DNA of 64,000 nt from Fremontodendron californicum. Lineage: Eukaryota; Streptophyta; Magnoliopsida; Malvales; Malvaceae. The DNA is taken from assembly GCA_030761205.1 (NCBI GenBank), contig JAULJL010000015.1:14761501-14825500 (forward strand), given 5' to 3'. Below are positions 9,025 through 19,814 of the stretch, in pieces (positions within the stretch are counted from its first letter, which is position 1; every line of letters begins with the position of its first letter). A program made the position numbers and the translations under genes. Below the pieces are notes generated by a model. The model was not told the DNA's origin, ran no database searches, and saw only the letters and a list, made by a program, of their open reading frames with translations.

Positions 9025-11901
9025 CTAGTTATTTTCAAAACAAGGATCAGAAAGAAAAACAACCTCTTCTTGAGTAACATGATTTTCCAAAAAGAGTTTG
9101 AGTCTTTGTCCATTTACCTTGAATACGTTACCATTTTGAGGATTCTCAATGTCAACTGCTCCATAATGATACACATGCTTAACCACAAATGGGCCAGTCC
9201 ATCTTGATCTCAACTTACCAGGAAATATGTGAAGTCTAGAATTATAAAGTAGAACTTTTTGCCCAACATCAAATGTTTTTCTTGAAATTAACTTGTCATG
9301 AAAGGCTTTAGTTCTTTCTTTATGAATTTTAGAATTCTCATATGCATCATTTCTGAGTTCCTCAAGTTCATTTATAACTGGAAAAGTTTCATTCTCACCC
9401 AAAAAGGAATATTTTAGCTCGGATGGCAATGGTTTTAAATCCAGCTTGGGTGGTTCAATAGTTGATGGTACAGTGACATTTGTGAGTAATGGAAGTTCCT
9501 CAAACTTTTGTTTCCAACAATGCTTAACCTGAAAAGAATTTAACAAAGAATCAGTGTGTGAAATTTCTGAAGCATTATCAAACTCACATTCAATTAAATA
9601 AGCTTCTAAAGGATCATGGAATGTGGTAGTGGTGAGATGTTCATGAACAAGTTCTTCAATGAAATCCACTTCATTTACTTCTGAATCATCACCAGGTTGC
9701 TTGCAAATGTTGAACACATTTAATTCTAAAGTCATATTTCCAAAAGAAATGTTCAAAATACCATTCCTGCAATTTATCAGAGCATTAGAAGTTGCAAGAA
9801 ATGGACGGCCTAATATAACAGGAATTTGAACATTTGGATTTGAAACAGGATGTGTGTCCAAAACAATAAAATCAACAGGGAAGTAAAAATTTTCAATTTG
9901 AACCAAAACATCTTCAACTATCCCTCGAGGAATTTTTACAGAACGATCAGCTAGTTGAAGTGTAACAGGTGTTTCCTTGAGTTCACCTAAACCTAACTGT
10001 TGATAAACAGAAAAAGGCAAAAGATTAACACTAGCACCAAGATCAAGCAATGTACGTTCTATTCTAGTGTTTCCAATGATGCATGAGATTGTTGGACATC
10101 CAGGATCTTTGAATTTTGGTGGAGTAAGGTGCTGAATGATTGAGCTCACACTTTCCATCAGAAATGCTTTCTTTTGTACATTATGTTTCCTTTTAAATGT
10201 GCACACGTCCTTCAAAAATTTAGCATAAGATGGAACTTGTTTGATTGCATCCAATAAAGGAATGTTAATCTTAACTTGTTTGAAAAGTTCATAAATTTCT
10301 GCATTTTGATTCAAATTCTTTATTGTTTGCAACCTTTGAGGAAAAGGAGCAGGATGCATACCTTTTTCTTTGTCCAAATTTTCAAGAAGTTCAGACTTAC
10401 CATCATCCTTACCATTACTTTTTGGAGGGGAAAGAGGATCTTGGTCTTTTGATGGAATATTTTTGTCAATTACCTTTCCACTTCGAAGAGTTGTGATAGA
10501 ACTGGCATTTTCCTGTTGAGTTTCATTGGAGCAAGAAACAAGACATTGAGTAGAAGGGTTAGGCTGAGGTTGAGCAGGAAACTTACCTTTTTCTTGAGTG
10601 CGTAATGAAGCTGTCAATGTGGACAAGGTGTTTTTGATCTCATTGATGTCCTGTGAAGTTTGGTTATTCACATTTGCTTGTGTTTGCATGAATGCTTGCA
10701 ATGTCTCTTCCAAGGTTTGTACACGTGAAGGTTGATAGGAAAAAGTGTTGCCCGACTTTTGAGATTGTGGTACCTGAACATGATTATTATTCCGCCAACT
10801 GAAGTTGGGATGATTTCTCCATTCAGGGTTATACGTTTCAGAGTAAGGAGAAGGAAAAGGCTTTTTAAATGTGTTTATGGAATTTACTTGATCATGCAAC
10901 GCTTCTTTAAGAATGGGAATGTTTGGACATTCAGAAGTGGGGTGTCCCATGATTTCACAAATTCCACAACTTTCTTCATTTTTAACCGTTTTGACTTCTT
11001 TTACTTCTCTAAGTTCCATGGCTTCAATCTTTCTAGCCAAATTAGCTACTTTAGCTTTTATCTCATCTTCTTGACTAAAATGATATTTACCTCTGTTAGA
11101 AACAAGATTAGATCTATTGGAACTTTCAGAGGAATTATCTGTGTGCCAGGCTTGAGAGTTATCTGCCAAATGGTCTAGGTAGTCAAAGGCTTCTTCAGGT
11201 TCTTTTTCTAGAAACTCACCGTTACACATTGTTTCAACAAATTGTTTAGTTTCGGGAGTTAAACTTTCATAAAAGAAACTAATAAGACGCCATTTTTCAA
11301 AACCATGATGTGGACAAGAACTTAACAAATCTTTAAAACGCTCCCAGCACTGAAAAAATGCTTCATTTTGATTTTGATTGAAATTTTGAATCTGTCTTTT
11401 CAAAGCAGTAGTTTTATGTGCTGGGAAAAAATTTTTTAGAAACTCAGTTTGTAATTCTTGCCATGTGCCAATTGACCTTGGTTTTAAATTATGAAGCCAA
11501 ATTTTTGCTTTATCTTTTAAAGAAAAAGGAAATAATTTTAGCTTGACAATTTCATTTGTACATTGTTGGTCATTAAAGGTGACACATACATCTTCGAAGT
11601 CTTTTAGAAATGAGTAAGCACTTTCCGATTCTAACCCATGGAAATTTGGAAGCAAAGCTATCATACCTGGTTTAAAACGAAAGTTGTTTGCATTGAGAGG
11701 AAAAATAAAACAAGAGGGTGATGAGCTTCGAGTTGGTTGCAAGTAGTCACGCATGGTGCGTACTTGTCTGTTCTCATCTTCAGCATGAACACTTTCATTG
11801 TCAGCCATGGTAGGAGTTGTATTAGAAAGATTACCTGAAAAAGTTTCACAATAAAATCTAACTAAACGACGAGATCTAAAATCACGTCGCCAAACAAGCA
11901 T
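9025..11901 (-). CDS. Gag-protease joined in frame to integrase C-terminus (RT/RNase H/IN core deleted)
   Basis: This is a single 958-codon frame. The probable start is the internal Met at 11808 (MADNESVHAEDENRQ), giving about 927 aa. Residue numbers here count from 11901. The retrotransposon gag domain spans about 80-235. A CCHC knuckle lies at C312-x2-C315-x4-H320-x4-C325. The aspartic protease signature is LLDLGASVNLLPF with Asp620. After a pro-RT linker ending LGENETFPVI (about 843) the frame passes directly to NELEELRNDAYENSKIHKER, the integrase C-terminal domain. Reverse transcriptase, RNase H and the integrase DDE core are missing, yet no stop or frameshift was introduced. The protein could form particles and mature itself but cannot copy or integrate DNA. 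Such fusions are expected in elements that rely on a helper. Confidence 0.9.
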   Translation of the reverse strand: MLVWRRDFRSRRLVRFYCETFSGNLSNTTPTMADNESVHAEDENRQVRTMRDYLQPTRSSSPSCFIFPLNANNFRFKPGMIALLPNFHGLESESAYSFLKDFEDVCVTFNDQQCTNEIVKLKLFPFSLKDKAKIWLHNLKPRSIGTWQELQTEFLKNFFPAHKTTALKRQIQNFNQNQNEAFFQCWERFKDLLSSCPHHGFEKWRLISFFYESLTPETKQFVETMCNGEFLEKEPEEAFDYLDHLADNSQAWHTDNSSESSNRSNLVSNRGKYHFSQEDEIKAKVANLARKIEAMELREVKEVKTVKNEESCGICEIMGHPTSECPNIPILKEALHDQVNSINTFKKPFPSPYSETYNPEWRNHPNFSWRNNNHVQVPQSQKSGNTFSYQPSRVQTLEETLQAFMQTQANVNNQTSQDINEIKNTLSTLTASLRTQEKGKFPAQPQPNPSTQCLVSCSNETQQENASSITTLRSGKVIDKNIPSKDQDPLSPPKSNGKDDGKSELLENLDKEKGMHPAPFPQRLQTIKNLNQNAEIYELFKQVKINIPLLDAIKQVPSYAKFLKDVCTFKRKHNVQKKAFLMESVSSIIQHLTPPKFKDPGCPTISCIIGNTRIERTLLDLGASVNLLPFSVYQQLGLGELKETPVTLQLADRSVKIPRGIVEDVLVQIENFYFPVDFIVLDTHPVSNPNVQIPVILGRPFLATSNALINCRNGILNISFGNMTLELNVFNICKQPGDDSEVNEVDFIEELVHEHLTTTTFHDPLEAYLIECEFDNASEISHTDSLLNSFQVKHCWKQKFEELPLLTNVTVPSTIEPPKLDLKPLPSELKYSFLGENETFPVINELEELRNDAYENSKIHKERTKAFHDKLISRKTFDVGQKVLLYNSRLHIFPGKLRSRWTGPFVVKHVYHYGAVDIENPQNGNVFKVNGQRLKLFLENHVTQEEVVFLSDPCFENN

Positions 11902-12057
11902 AAAACAAAGTTAATATACAGATTAGGCGGTATAACCAGCCAATAAAAATAAAACAAAGTTAATATACAAATTAGGCGGTATAACCAGCCAATAAAAATA
12001 AAACAAAGTTAATATACAAATTAGGCGGTATAACCAGCCAATAAAAATAAATATACT
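11899..12057 (-). repeat. Three 49-bp tandem repeats in the leader
   Basis: 'attaggcggtataaccagcc' recurs at 11922, 11971 and 12020 with an exact 49-bp spacing, between the primer-binding site and the gag ORF. Confidence 0.9.
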
Positions 12058-12082
12058 TATAAACTTATATACTTAGTATTGC

Positions 12083-12107
12083 TTCCCCGGCAACGGCGCC
12101 AAAAACT
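12083..12107 (-). other. Primer-binding site, Athila type (tRNA-Asp)
   Basis: On the minus strand, directly after the LTR end, the sequence reads TTTTTGGCGCCGTTGCCGGG. TGGCGCCGTTGCCGGGGA is the usual Athila PBS, assigned to tRNA-Asp from general knowledge of the clade. Confidence 0.88.
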
Positions 12108-13595
12108 TGATGGAGACTCAATTAAGAGTTGTAAACCCAAGTGCAGGTTATGTTCAAGTAATAAATTCTCGGGTGTCCGAGGTCGAACCACAAGGAAGCG
12201 TATTAGTAAGTATAAGTTTATAAATATATAAGAAAAAGAAAGTAAACAAGATATTAGGGAATCAACAACAAAATAAGATAAACAAGATATTAGAGAACAA
12301 AATAAACAAAATATAAAAGAAATTAAACAAGATATAAACAACAATAAGAAAAGATGTTGAGGTTAGAGAATCCACTCTTGGTGTTATGCTAAGATTAATC
12401 TTGTTTTATTACACAATTGAAATCCACACATAAGGGAGGTTCCAATCGGAAGGTTTAGCAATTCAGTCCAAATTGTCCAACGTCCATAGCATATGATATT
12501 ATGTTCATTTGGTGTCCTCAAAACTCACAAAAAAAGTCCAAGCATTCCTTATGCCAAGGTATATGTCTACAACAAATCAAGGTTATGAAACCAAGCATTT
12601 ACTGTGCCATTTTCATTGTCAATAATGAATCAAGATCCCTACTTTGCAAGTATGATTTTAAACCAAAAGAAAATATTATCTATACTAGTGTTTATAAATT
12701 TTAGCTCATGTTTAAGAGACTAACCTTAGCATTTACCAAGAGCTTCACCTCATCACCTCAACAATATGATTAGCAACACATACTAGATATGAATAAAATG
12801 AAAAGAAATGTAAGAAGCATAAGTAAATAAAGAAAAAGAAAACTAGAGAAAGGAAAGAAAAAGAAAACTTAGAGAATTTTATTACAATGGCTAATATCCT
12901 ACCAATGTATAATGTATCCCAATACTCATCCAAGGCCCTCTATTTATACACATTTTGGAGGGCTAAATGACAAGAGACAAGCTTTACAAATTTCAAAGGT
13001 AGGTATAATAGGTGGGTGCATTTTTCTAACAATTTTCGTCATATTGTATGACAATTCTGATCAGCCAGATTGATGGTCGATTTTGTCAATGTTGGAGGCT
13101 CGATCTGATAAAATGGTCTTCTAGAAAAATATACCCCTATCAGTTACGGATCTATAGCCGTTGGAATCAGCGTATTTGCTGATGTGGATAAGAAGATATG
13201 GGCAAAATACGAAAACAGGTCAGCACAGACGTCATTGCACATCAGCCAACTTGATGGTCGATTTCGCTAGGGAAAACGACTCCGTTTCAAGAAGTGTAAA
13301 ACATGAAAAAGATAGATATGCCTCTTAGCTTTGCATGGCTACAAATTTTAGCCTTATTGCTTCAGTGAAACTCGAGATATAGCTGATATGGCAAACGGTG
13401 TTGGAACTGGAACTGAACTGGATTTGCCCTTAATTCTAGTAATCTGAAATCACTCAAAGAAACTTGTGAAAAACACCAAATTACATAAAAATATAAAAGA
13501 TCATAAACACAATAAGACTAAACAATAATAACTCGTATTTGACACAAAACAATAATAAAACATAACTAAAAACTATATAATTATACGAGTTATCA
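12108..13595 (-). repeat. Athila-type 5' LTR
   Basis: This is the partner of 4870-6357 with the same length and the same TG/CA ends. It abuts the primer-binding site, so it is the 5' LTR in the minus-strand orientation. Confidence 0.96.
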
Positions 13596-14515
13596 GTTTT
13601 CTTTCACCAATATCTTCCAACTAATTTAAAAATGAGATTTGAAAATTTTTAGAAATTTTGGAACTCGTTTGCTATTTTTTCGGGATTTATCTACTTGAAT
13701 TACTACATAAGAGACCCGGTATTTGGCCATTTTGCAAACGAACTCCGAATCAAGATTTTATTTCACCAATCTCTTTGAAATGATTTAAGAATGAGATTTA
13801 GAAATTTTTAGAATTTTTGGAGTTCATTTTCTATTTTTCCCAAATTTTCTAATTTTGCCATTTTGCCTCCGAAACCCGGTTTTGCTCAAAACTAGTCTAA
13901 TTTTCAGATTTTCTTCAAACTGAGCCTTGGGCTATCCTTGTTTAATCATTTCTCATCAATTAAGGGCTTTAGATCTTTCCATTCGGGCCATTTCTGTAAT
14001 TCTTCCAAATTTCACCGAAATCCACCAAAAAAAACCTAATCCTCGTTCTTCCGAATTGACTTTTCATATCAGTTTTTCTTCCAAATGGCTTCTCTATTAC
14101 CCGTAGTCAGTGCTTATCTTTCATTTGAGACCTTTAATTTTGACCAATTTGATCGTTTAAGCACTTTTCCCCAAATTTCCCGAATTAGGGTTTTTTTTCT
14201 ACTAAATCTCGTAACCCAACTTTCGAACTCCATATCTTTCAATGTAGACCTCGGATTATCAAAATTCTTTCACCGTTTTTCAATTGAACCTCAAATCTTG
14301 ATTTTGAAAGTGGGTTGACTTTTTTAGGGTTGACTTTTTTGGGGTTGACTTTTTTCGAGGTTGACCTTTTCGAGTTTGAATTTTTCTGTTTGCTTTCTTA
14401 GACTAACCACGGAGTATCACCTGAAGGATGAGAAAAACCTTTTAGCATTCTGACACATCAATTTAGGAAGAAAATGTACCTGATTTAGGGGTCCAGACAA
14501 AATTAGGTGTCTACA
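13596..14515 (-). mobile_element. Ogre-1 3' LTR, part 2 (U3 start)
   Basis: This continues the LTR interrupted at 4869. GTTTT at 13596-13600 is the nested element's target duplication. Repeated phrases such as 'cgaactccgaatcaag' occur on both sides of the insert. The boundary at 14515 reads, on the minus strand, TGTAGACACCTAATTTTGTC, matching the Ogre-2 LTR start at 42484. Three 'gggttgacttttttg'-like direct repeats sit near 14310-14365. The plus-strand ORF at 14085 is not supported. Confidence 0.88.
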
Positions 14516-14531
14516 GCTGCCCCTGTTTGGC
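14516..14531 (-). other. Polypurine tract of Ogre-1
   Basis: The minus strand reads CAAACAGGGGCAGC before the LTR start. The Ogre-2 equivalent at 42485 reads CCAAAGAGGGGCAGC. Confidence 0.85.
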
Positions 14532-16683
14532 TATTGCTGAGAATTAGGAATCTGGAAAAGATAAACAAACACTAATTTTGTACGATCAGTGAAATCACAT
14601 GTGAAGGAAAAGGAAAGGGAAAGGGGTTTTCTTTTTTCATTTCTTCTTTTTCGTCATTTTTTTCATTTTTTCTCATTTTTTTTTTTTTTGAAAAAGCTGT
14701 AAGTTGAAGATTTTGTCCTTAAATTGAATTCCCTGACTAATCAAGGCTCAACCCGTCTTAAGGAAACGAGTTCGATTTGCAAAAGAAAAAATTGTGCCCG
14801 AAGGTCTAAAAAATAGTGCCCGGAGGTCTTAAAAATGGTGCCCGAATGTCTTACAAATGGTGCCTGGAGGCCTTACCCGTGATTAAAATACCTTGACGAC
14901 GGTCTCAAGGCTCGACTCATTTGATAAAACAGAATGAATTCAATTTAAAACAAAAGGAAATACCTCGACGGTGGTCTCAAGGCTTGACTCATTTGATAAA
15001 ACAGAATGAATTCGATTTAAAACAAAAGGAAATAGTAAGAATGATCCTGGGTTTGATTCATTTGGGAAAATAAATTTAACTTGAAAATGAAAAGAACATA
15101 CCTCGACAGCGGTCTCAGGGCTCGACTCATTTGAGAAGCAGAACGAGTTTGATTTAAAAGAAACATACCTCGACGGTGGTCTCGGGGCTCGACTTATTTG
15201 AGAAACAAAACGAGTTCGATTTGGGGAAGTCAGAGCTTTCCTAATTCCTGCAATGTTAGCTAAACGCAATGATGAGAATGACATGCTTTGCAAATGCTTG
15301 TATGCTTCCTGAGGATGAATGTAATCAAATGACAGATCATCTGAATTCATGACGGAGTCTTCAATTGTTAACTGATGCCCCACTTAAGGAATCCTTTACT
15401 CAAGATAAATTGTCAAACAGTCCCAGTTTCTGACTTTGCTAAAATTAACAAATTTCTGACGGAGTCTCCAACACATTCACTATTTTCTTTTACTTGGTGA
15501 ATTTTCGATCAGGATTAGTGGTTTCCAAACCTTTTCTAAGATTTAGATCTATTCCTTAGTAATACTTTTAAACTCTCTTTTATTTAAAAAATTTCATGTT
15601 TACAAATCATCATTCAATTTAATAACAAACAAAATGCATCTCAAAATGTATGAAAGAAAGTATGAAACAAGCAATTGTCATAAAAGGGGTAACAAGAATT
15701 TATTGCAACAAAATGTTTTAAGATGATAAAAGTGGATATCAAGGATATAAGAAACAAATGTAAAGTTATAGGTTGTTGATGCCCCAGATGCGGAATATCT
15801 TGGACCCCTCATTTTTCAAATCATCTAAAACTTCTCTTGAACGGTAAATTTACTTGGGTAATCCCTCGGCTTTCGTAGATACGTCAGACTGAGTTATTCT
15901 CCTTTTCTATGATTTTCAAATACTTTTTCCTCCTTTACACGGAGCATTGACTCAAACCTTAATCAGTACTTGAGTCGCCCTTTGTGGGTTTTCAACTCAA
16001 GTGTCCCCCATTCGGTATTAAGTTGCCCTTTGTGGGTTTTCGGCTTAAACCTCTCCTTTATTATTATTTTTTTTTTTGTATTCTACCATGCATCTGAGAA
16101 TTCTAAATGCTTCCAAGGTAAAAATGTCAATTCAAAAGATGGGATGAATTATGAGAAAAAATCTTTCAAATTAAATACCCATGCTTGATCAAAATGGAAT
16201 TTTAAAGTACGTAATGTAGGCCAAGGTTCAGGTTTAGAAAGAAAGGATAAAATAGGCCCAAAATGTGTTTAAGGGTGATTGGATCAAGGATCATTTTCTA
16301 AGGAGAATTCATTATTGAGACATTTGTCCCCTTTTTGGACTTTTTTTTGTTGTTGCTGGCTTTTATTTGCCATTCTTTGATTTCACATTTTCCAATGGCT
16401 CTCTTTTTTTTGCCATGATTTTGATTATTTTTCCTCGTATTTTCCCTCCAGTGTAGAGGATGATCCTTGATCATGGTTCAACGAAATAAATAATTCCTAA
16501 GGCTCAAAGGGGTGACTAGGGATAATTTCTTTTTAGTGAAGGGAATATGAAAGATGGCCAATCATCATATCAAGCATGAATATTTTCTTTGAAAAGCAAT
16601 TCTCAGGGGAGATAGATATATAGAATTTCCATTTCTACACTTGGAATCATTCGAATTCCCATGTGAATAGCATAACACTTTTT
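14532..16683 (-). other. Ogre-1 non-coding 3' region
   Basis: This lies between the integrase end and the polypurine tract. It has a few units (about 14880-15240) of the 'cctcgacggtggtctcaagg' repeat that is expanded to about 20 units in Ogre-2. Around 15970-16620 it matches 45760-46560 of Ogre-2, which ties the two elements to one lineage. No credible ORF is present. Confidence 0.75.
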
Positions 16684-16686
16684 TTT

Positions 16687-16869
16687 TTAAGCATAATACT
16701 TCTTCAGTTCATCAGCATTCACGGGATGTCTAAAATCATCCCCGTCCATTCGAGTCAGAATCAATGCTCCTCCAAAAAAAGCTCTTTTTACCACATAGGG
16801 TCCTTCCCAATTTGGAACCCATTTTCCTCGCGGATCCTTCACTATGGGGAGAATTTTCCTCAGTACCAA
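16687..16869 (-). pseudogene. Ogre-1 integrase C-terminal domain remnant
   Basis: The frame contains DPRGKWVPNWEGPYVVKRAF and ends MDGDDFRHPVNADELKKYYA, the usual C-terminus of Tat/Ogre polyproteins. It is separated from the integrase core by stops and frameshifts in 16870-17019. It is the end of pol, so the following non-coding region and LTR agree with the orientation. Confidence 0.88.
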
Positions 16870-17019
16870 CTCTCATTCTCGGAACTGTCTGGGTCGAACC
16901 TTCGTGTTATGGGCTCGAATCATCCTTTTTTGATACAACTGCCCATGACAAATTGCCTTCAATCTTTTCTCTTCTATGAGATTCAGCTATTCATAACGAG
17001 CTCTAACCCATTCTGCCTC

Positions 17020-17702
17020 TTATAGGCCAACCTCCATCAAAACCCGAAGTGAAGGAATCTCAACTTCAATGGGTAACACTGCTTCAATACCATATACCAA
17101 AGAAAATGGCGTTGCCCCTGTAGATGTGCGAACCAAAGTGCGATATGCATGAAGAGCAAAAGGCAAGATCTCATGCCAATCCTTGTACACATCAGTCATT
17201 TTCTCGACAATCCTCTTGATGTTTTTGTTGGCTGCTTCTACTACCCCATTCATCTTCGGACGATAAGGTGCCGAATTGTGATACGTGATCTTGAACTGAG
17301 TACATACCTCTCTCATCATCTTGTTATTCAAATTGAGAGCATTATCTGAAATAATTCTTGCTGCAATCCATATCGGCATATGATTTTTTTCTTAACAAAT
17401 TTGCATACCACCGACTTCGTTACATTCGTATAAGAAGCAGCTTCCACCCACTTTTTGAAATAGTCTATGGCCACCAGGATGAAACGATGCCCATTTGAAG
17501 CTTTCGGGGTAATAGGCCCAATCAGATCCATTCCCCACATTGAAAACGGCCATGGTGCGATCATGACCTGCAATAGCGATGATGGCACATGAATCTTATC
17601 TGCATATATCTGGCATTTATGGCATTTTCGGGAATAACTGATACAATCTCCTTCCATCGTCAGCCAATAATACCTTGCCCTCATAATCTGCTTAGCAAGC
17701 AT
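17020..17702 (-). pseudogene. Ogre-1 integrase zinc-binding and catalytic core, frameshifted
   Basis: Two overlapping frames carry the integrase. The upstream frame (17702-17328) has the zinc-binding part (CHKCQIYAD) and the first catalytic Asp in WGMDLIGPI. The downstream frame (17379-17020) has the second Asp in ISDNALNLNNKMM and the catalytic Glu in GVVEAANKNIKRI, then the conserved RTSTGATPFSLVYGIEAVLP. All three DDE residues are visible, but a frameshift near 17330-17380 separates them, so the enzyme is dead. Confidence 0.9.
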
Positions 17703-17780
17703 GTAACCATTAGCATGGGTGCCACATATCCCTTCATGGACTTCCTCTATGATTCTTCGAGCTTCAGCAGACCCGACACA

Positions 17781-18879
17781 TCACAATAGGACTTGATCTT
17801 TTCCTTTCTTGTAGAGAATCTTGCCATCCAGAACAAAATTCATTGCTAGCCTTCTCAGAGTTCTCTTGTCATTTTTCGTTGCCTGTTCTGGATATTGTTG
17901 ACTCTTGATGTACTGCAAGATGTCGTTATACCAAGGGAGACCATCTGCTTCTTTTTCGATACTCAAGTAGTGGGCAGGAGACTCATATATGCTTATCTTG
18001 ATTGGCACAACTTTCGCCCCTTCATTCACTTTAAACATTGATGACAAAGTAGCCAGAGTATCCACCATCTGATTTTCTTCTCGGGGGAAGTAATTGAAAC
18101 TTACTTCTTCAAACTCCTCGGTATCGGATTAGCTTTGTATCCCGGGTTTCCCGTTCTCCCCATAACTGGTATATCACTAAGGCTGAGTCTCTGAAAACTT
18201 CCAAAACTTTGATTTTTCTGTCCACTGCTGCACGAAGGTCCATAGTACATGCCTCATATTCTGACGTATTGTTTGTACAATCAAAATCCAATCTAGCGGT
18301 GAAGGGATAATAATCTTCTTCTGGTGATATGAGCACTGCACCGATTCCGTGCCCCATGGCATTGGATGCCCCGTCAAAGTACATCTTCCATACTTTCTTC
18401 TTCAAGGGAACCTCATCCGTTTGCGAAACATACATCAAATCTTCATCTGGGAAATCAAAGTTCAACGGCTCATAATCTTCCACTGCCCGACTTGCTAAAA
18501 ATTCGACCACTGCACTGCCCTTGATAGCTTTCTGACTCATATATACAATATCATATTCTGACAACAAAATTTGCCATTTTGCCATCCTCCCTGACAAAGA
18601 AGGTGCTTCCAACATGTACTTGATCGAATCTAGCTTGGTGATCAACCACGTCATGTGGTACAGCATGTACTGTCTGAGCCTCCGAGCAGTCCAAGATAAA
18701 GCACAGCACATCTTTTCTACCGACGAATATTTCAACTCATAATCTGTGAACTTCTTGCTGAGATAGTAAACTGCCTGTTTTTTCTTTCTAGTCTCATCAA
18801 GCTGCCCCAAAACACAACCTATGGATCTCTCAAATACTGATAGATACAATATCATCGGTTTATCCGAAGCCGGTGGCAT
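17781..18879 (-). pseudogene. Ogre-1 RT tail plus RNase H and second (archaeal-like) RNase H, broken
   Basis: Frame 18879-18109 begins in the RT-connection/RNase H region (YLSVFERSIGCVLGQLDE, YYLSKKFTDYELKYSSVEK). After a linker comes a second RNase H-like domain with MYFDGASNAMGHGIGAVLIS and TNNTSEYEAC. Two successive RNase H domains mark the Tat/Ogre lineage. The protein is cut by a stop near 18109 and resumes in another frame (18068-17781) with MVDTLATLSSMFKVNEG and GKILYKKGKDQVLL, leading into the integrase. Confidence 0.88.
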
Positions 18880-18945
18880 TAATACTGGTGGGTTTGATAG
18901 ATAATGCTTAACCTTTTTAAAAGCAATCTGACACCTTTCATCCCA

Positions 18946-19155
18946 CTATCCTAGATCACGTTTTCGAAGTAACTTGAATATTGGATTACATTTGTCGGTT
19001 AACTGAGAAATAAACCGAGCAATGTAATTCAATCTCCCCAGAAAACCTCTTACTTCTTTTTGAGTATGTGGAGGTGGCAAATTCTGGATGGCCTTCACTT
19101 TATCTGGATCAATCTTAATTCCCTTTTTGCTAACAACAAAACCCAACAAAATCTC
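18946..19155 (-). pseudogene. Ogre-1 reverse transcriptase C-terminal remnant
   Basis: The frame encodes LGFVVSKKGIKIDPDKVKAI and KEVRGFLGRLNYIARFISQL, the thumb/connection part of the RT. The YxDD-bearing palm and everything 5' of it are missing. Ogre-like sequence stops near 19155, where plus-strand AthL-1 gag sequence begins. The 5' half of the element was lost by deletion or recombination. Confidence 0.88.
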
Positions 19156-19208
19156 TTGCTACTAACCAATTGCAAATGCAATAGGACATAAGGGAAAGAA
19201 ACAGGCAA

Positions 19209-19814
19209 ATGCAACAGGACATAAGGGAAACAAACAGACAAATGGCAACAAGGATAAGTCAATTGCAGACACAAATGGGACAAATGGTAACAGCTATAAG
19301 CCAATTAGTAGAACAAAGATCTCAAGAACTCTTTTCCCAAACTATGATTGATCCAAATGAGAGTGTTAGTGCCACACAACTTGAGGATGAATCAGAAAAT
19401 CCAAGGGAACCCGAGGACGAGAAAGAACTAGAGATGGATTCTACTCTTGAGGATGATGAAGCCACAATTCCAATTGAGAGTAATTCGGCACCTGAGGTAA
19501 CTTTTAAGGTTCTTATTTCTACTAATGTTTCTTTTTCACTTTTTCCTACCAGATTTGCAAAGCCCAAGAAAGAGGAACATGAACAACAAATGCTGGAAAT
19601 CTTAAACAGTTTGCTTATAGATGCTATTAAGCAAGTACCAAAAGATGCACCATTCCTCAAAGAACAATGCACCACCAAAAGTGATGGAATAATAATTGTG
19701 GTGGAGAATGTATCTGCTGTTGTACACAGACAACTTTCAACAAAACGCAGAAATCCTGAAAGTCTCATGCCTAGAACAGAAAAGCCTAAAAAACCAAGAA
19801 GGGGTGTTGGTTAG
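19209..19814 (+). CDS. Gag-like protein fragment of AthL-1
   Basis: This is a 201-codon frame. Its N-terminal part (MATRISQLQTQMGQMVTAIS) looks like a coiled coil. An acidic middle follows, then EILNSLLIDAIKQVPKDAPF, which corresponds to the end-of-gag segment of Athila proteins (compare PLLDAIKQVPSYAKFLKDVC in the element at 4870-13595). After that the protein does not enter protease but ends in KPKKPRRGVG. AthL-2 (62652-63191) has the same ending, so it is a family feature and not a local break. The true N-terminus is lost at the truncation. Confidence 0.7.
   Translation: MQQDIRETNRQMATRISQLQTQMGQMVTAISQLVEQRSQELFSQTMIDPNESVSATQLEDESENPREPEDEKELEMDSTLEDDEATIPIESNSAPEVTFKVLISTNVSFSLFPTRFAKPKKEEHEQQMLEILNSLLIDAIKQVPKDAPFLKEQCTTKSDGIIIVVENVSAVVHRQLSTKRRNPESLMPRTEKPKKPRRGVG

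Larger units (their letters stand above)
4870..13595 (-). mobile_element. Athila-type non-autonomous LTR retrotransposon, structurally complete
   Basis: Two 1488-bp LTRs (4870-6357 and 12108-13595) start TGATGGAG and end GTTATCA. They differ at only about seven positions seen by eye, so the insertion is recent. Target-site duplication GTTTT lies at 4865-4869 and 13596-13600. A primer-binding site next to the right LTR and a polypurine tract next to the left LTR set the orientation as minus strand. The Ogre-1 LTR sequence continues across the insert, so this element is nested in Ogre-1. The interior encodes a gag-protease-integrase C-terminus fusion and a second small ORF. No reverse transcriptase, RNase H or integrase catalytic core is present, so it cannot replicate without a helper. 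The PBS and the gag sequence place it in or near Athila. Confidence 0.96.
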
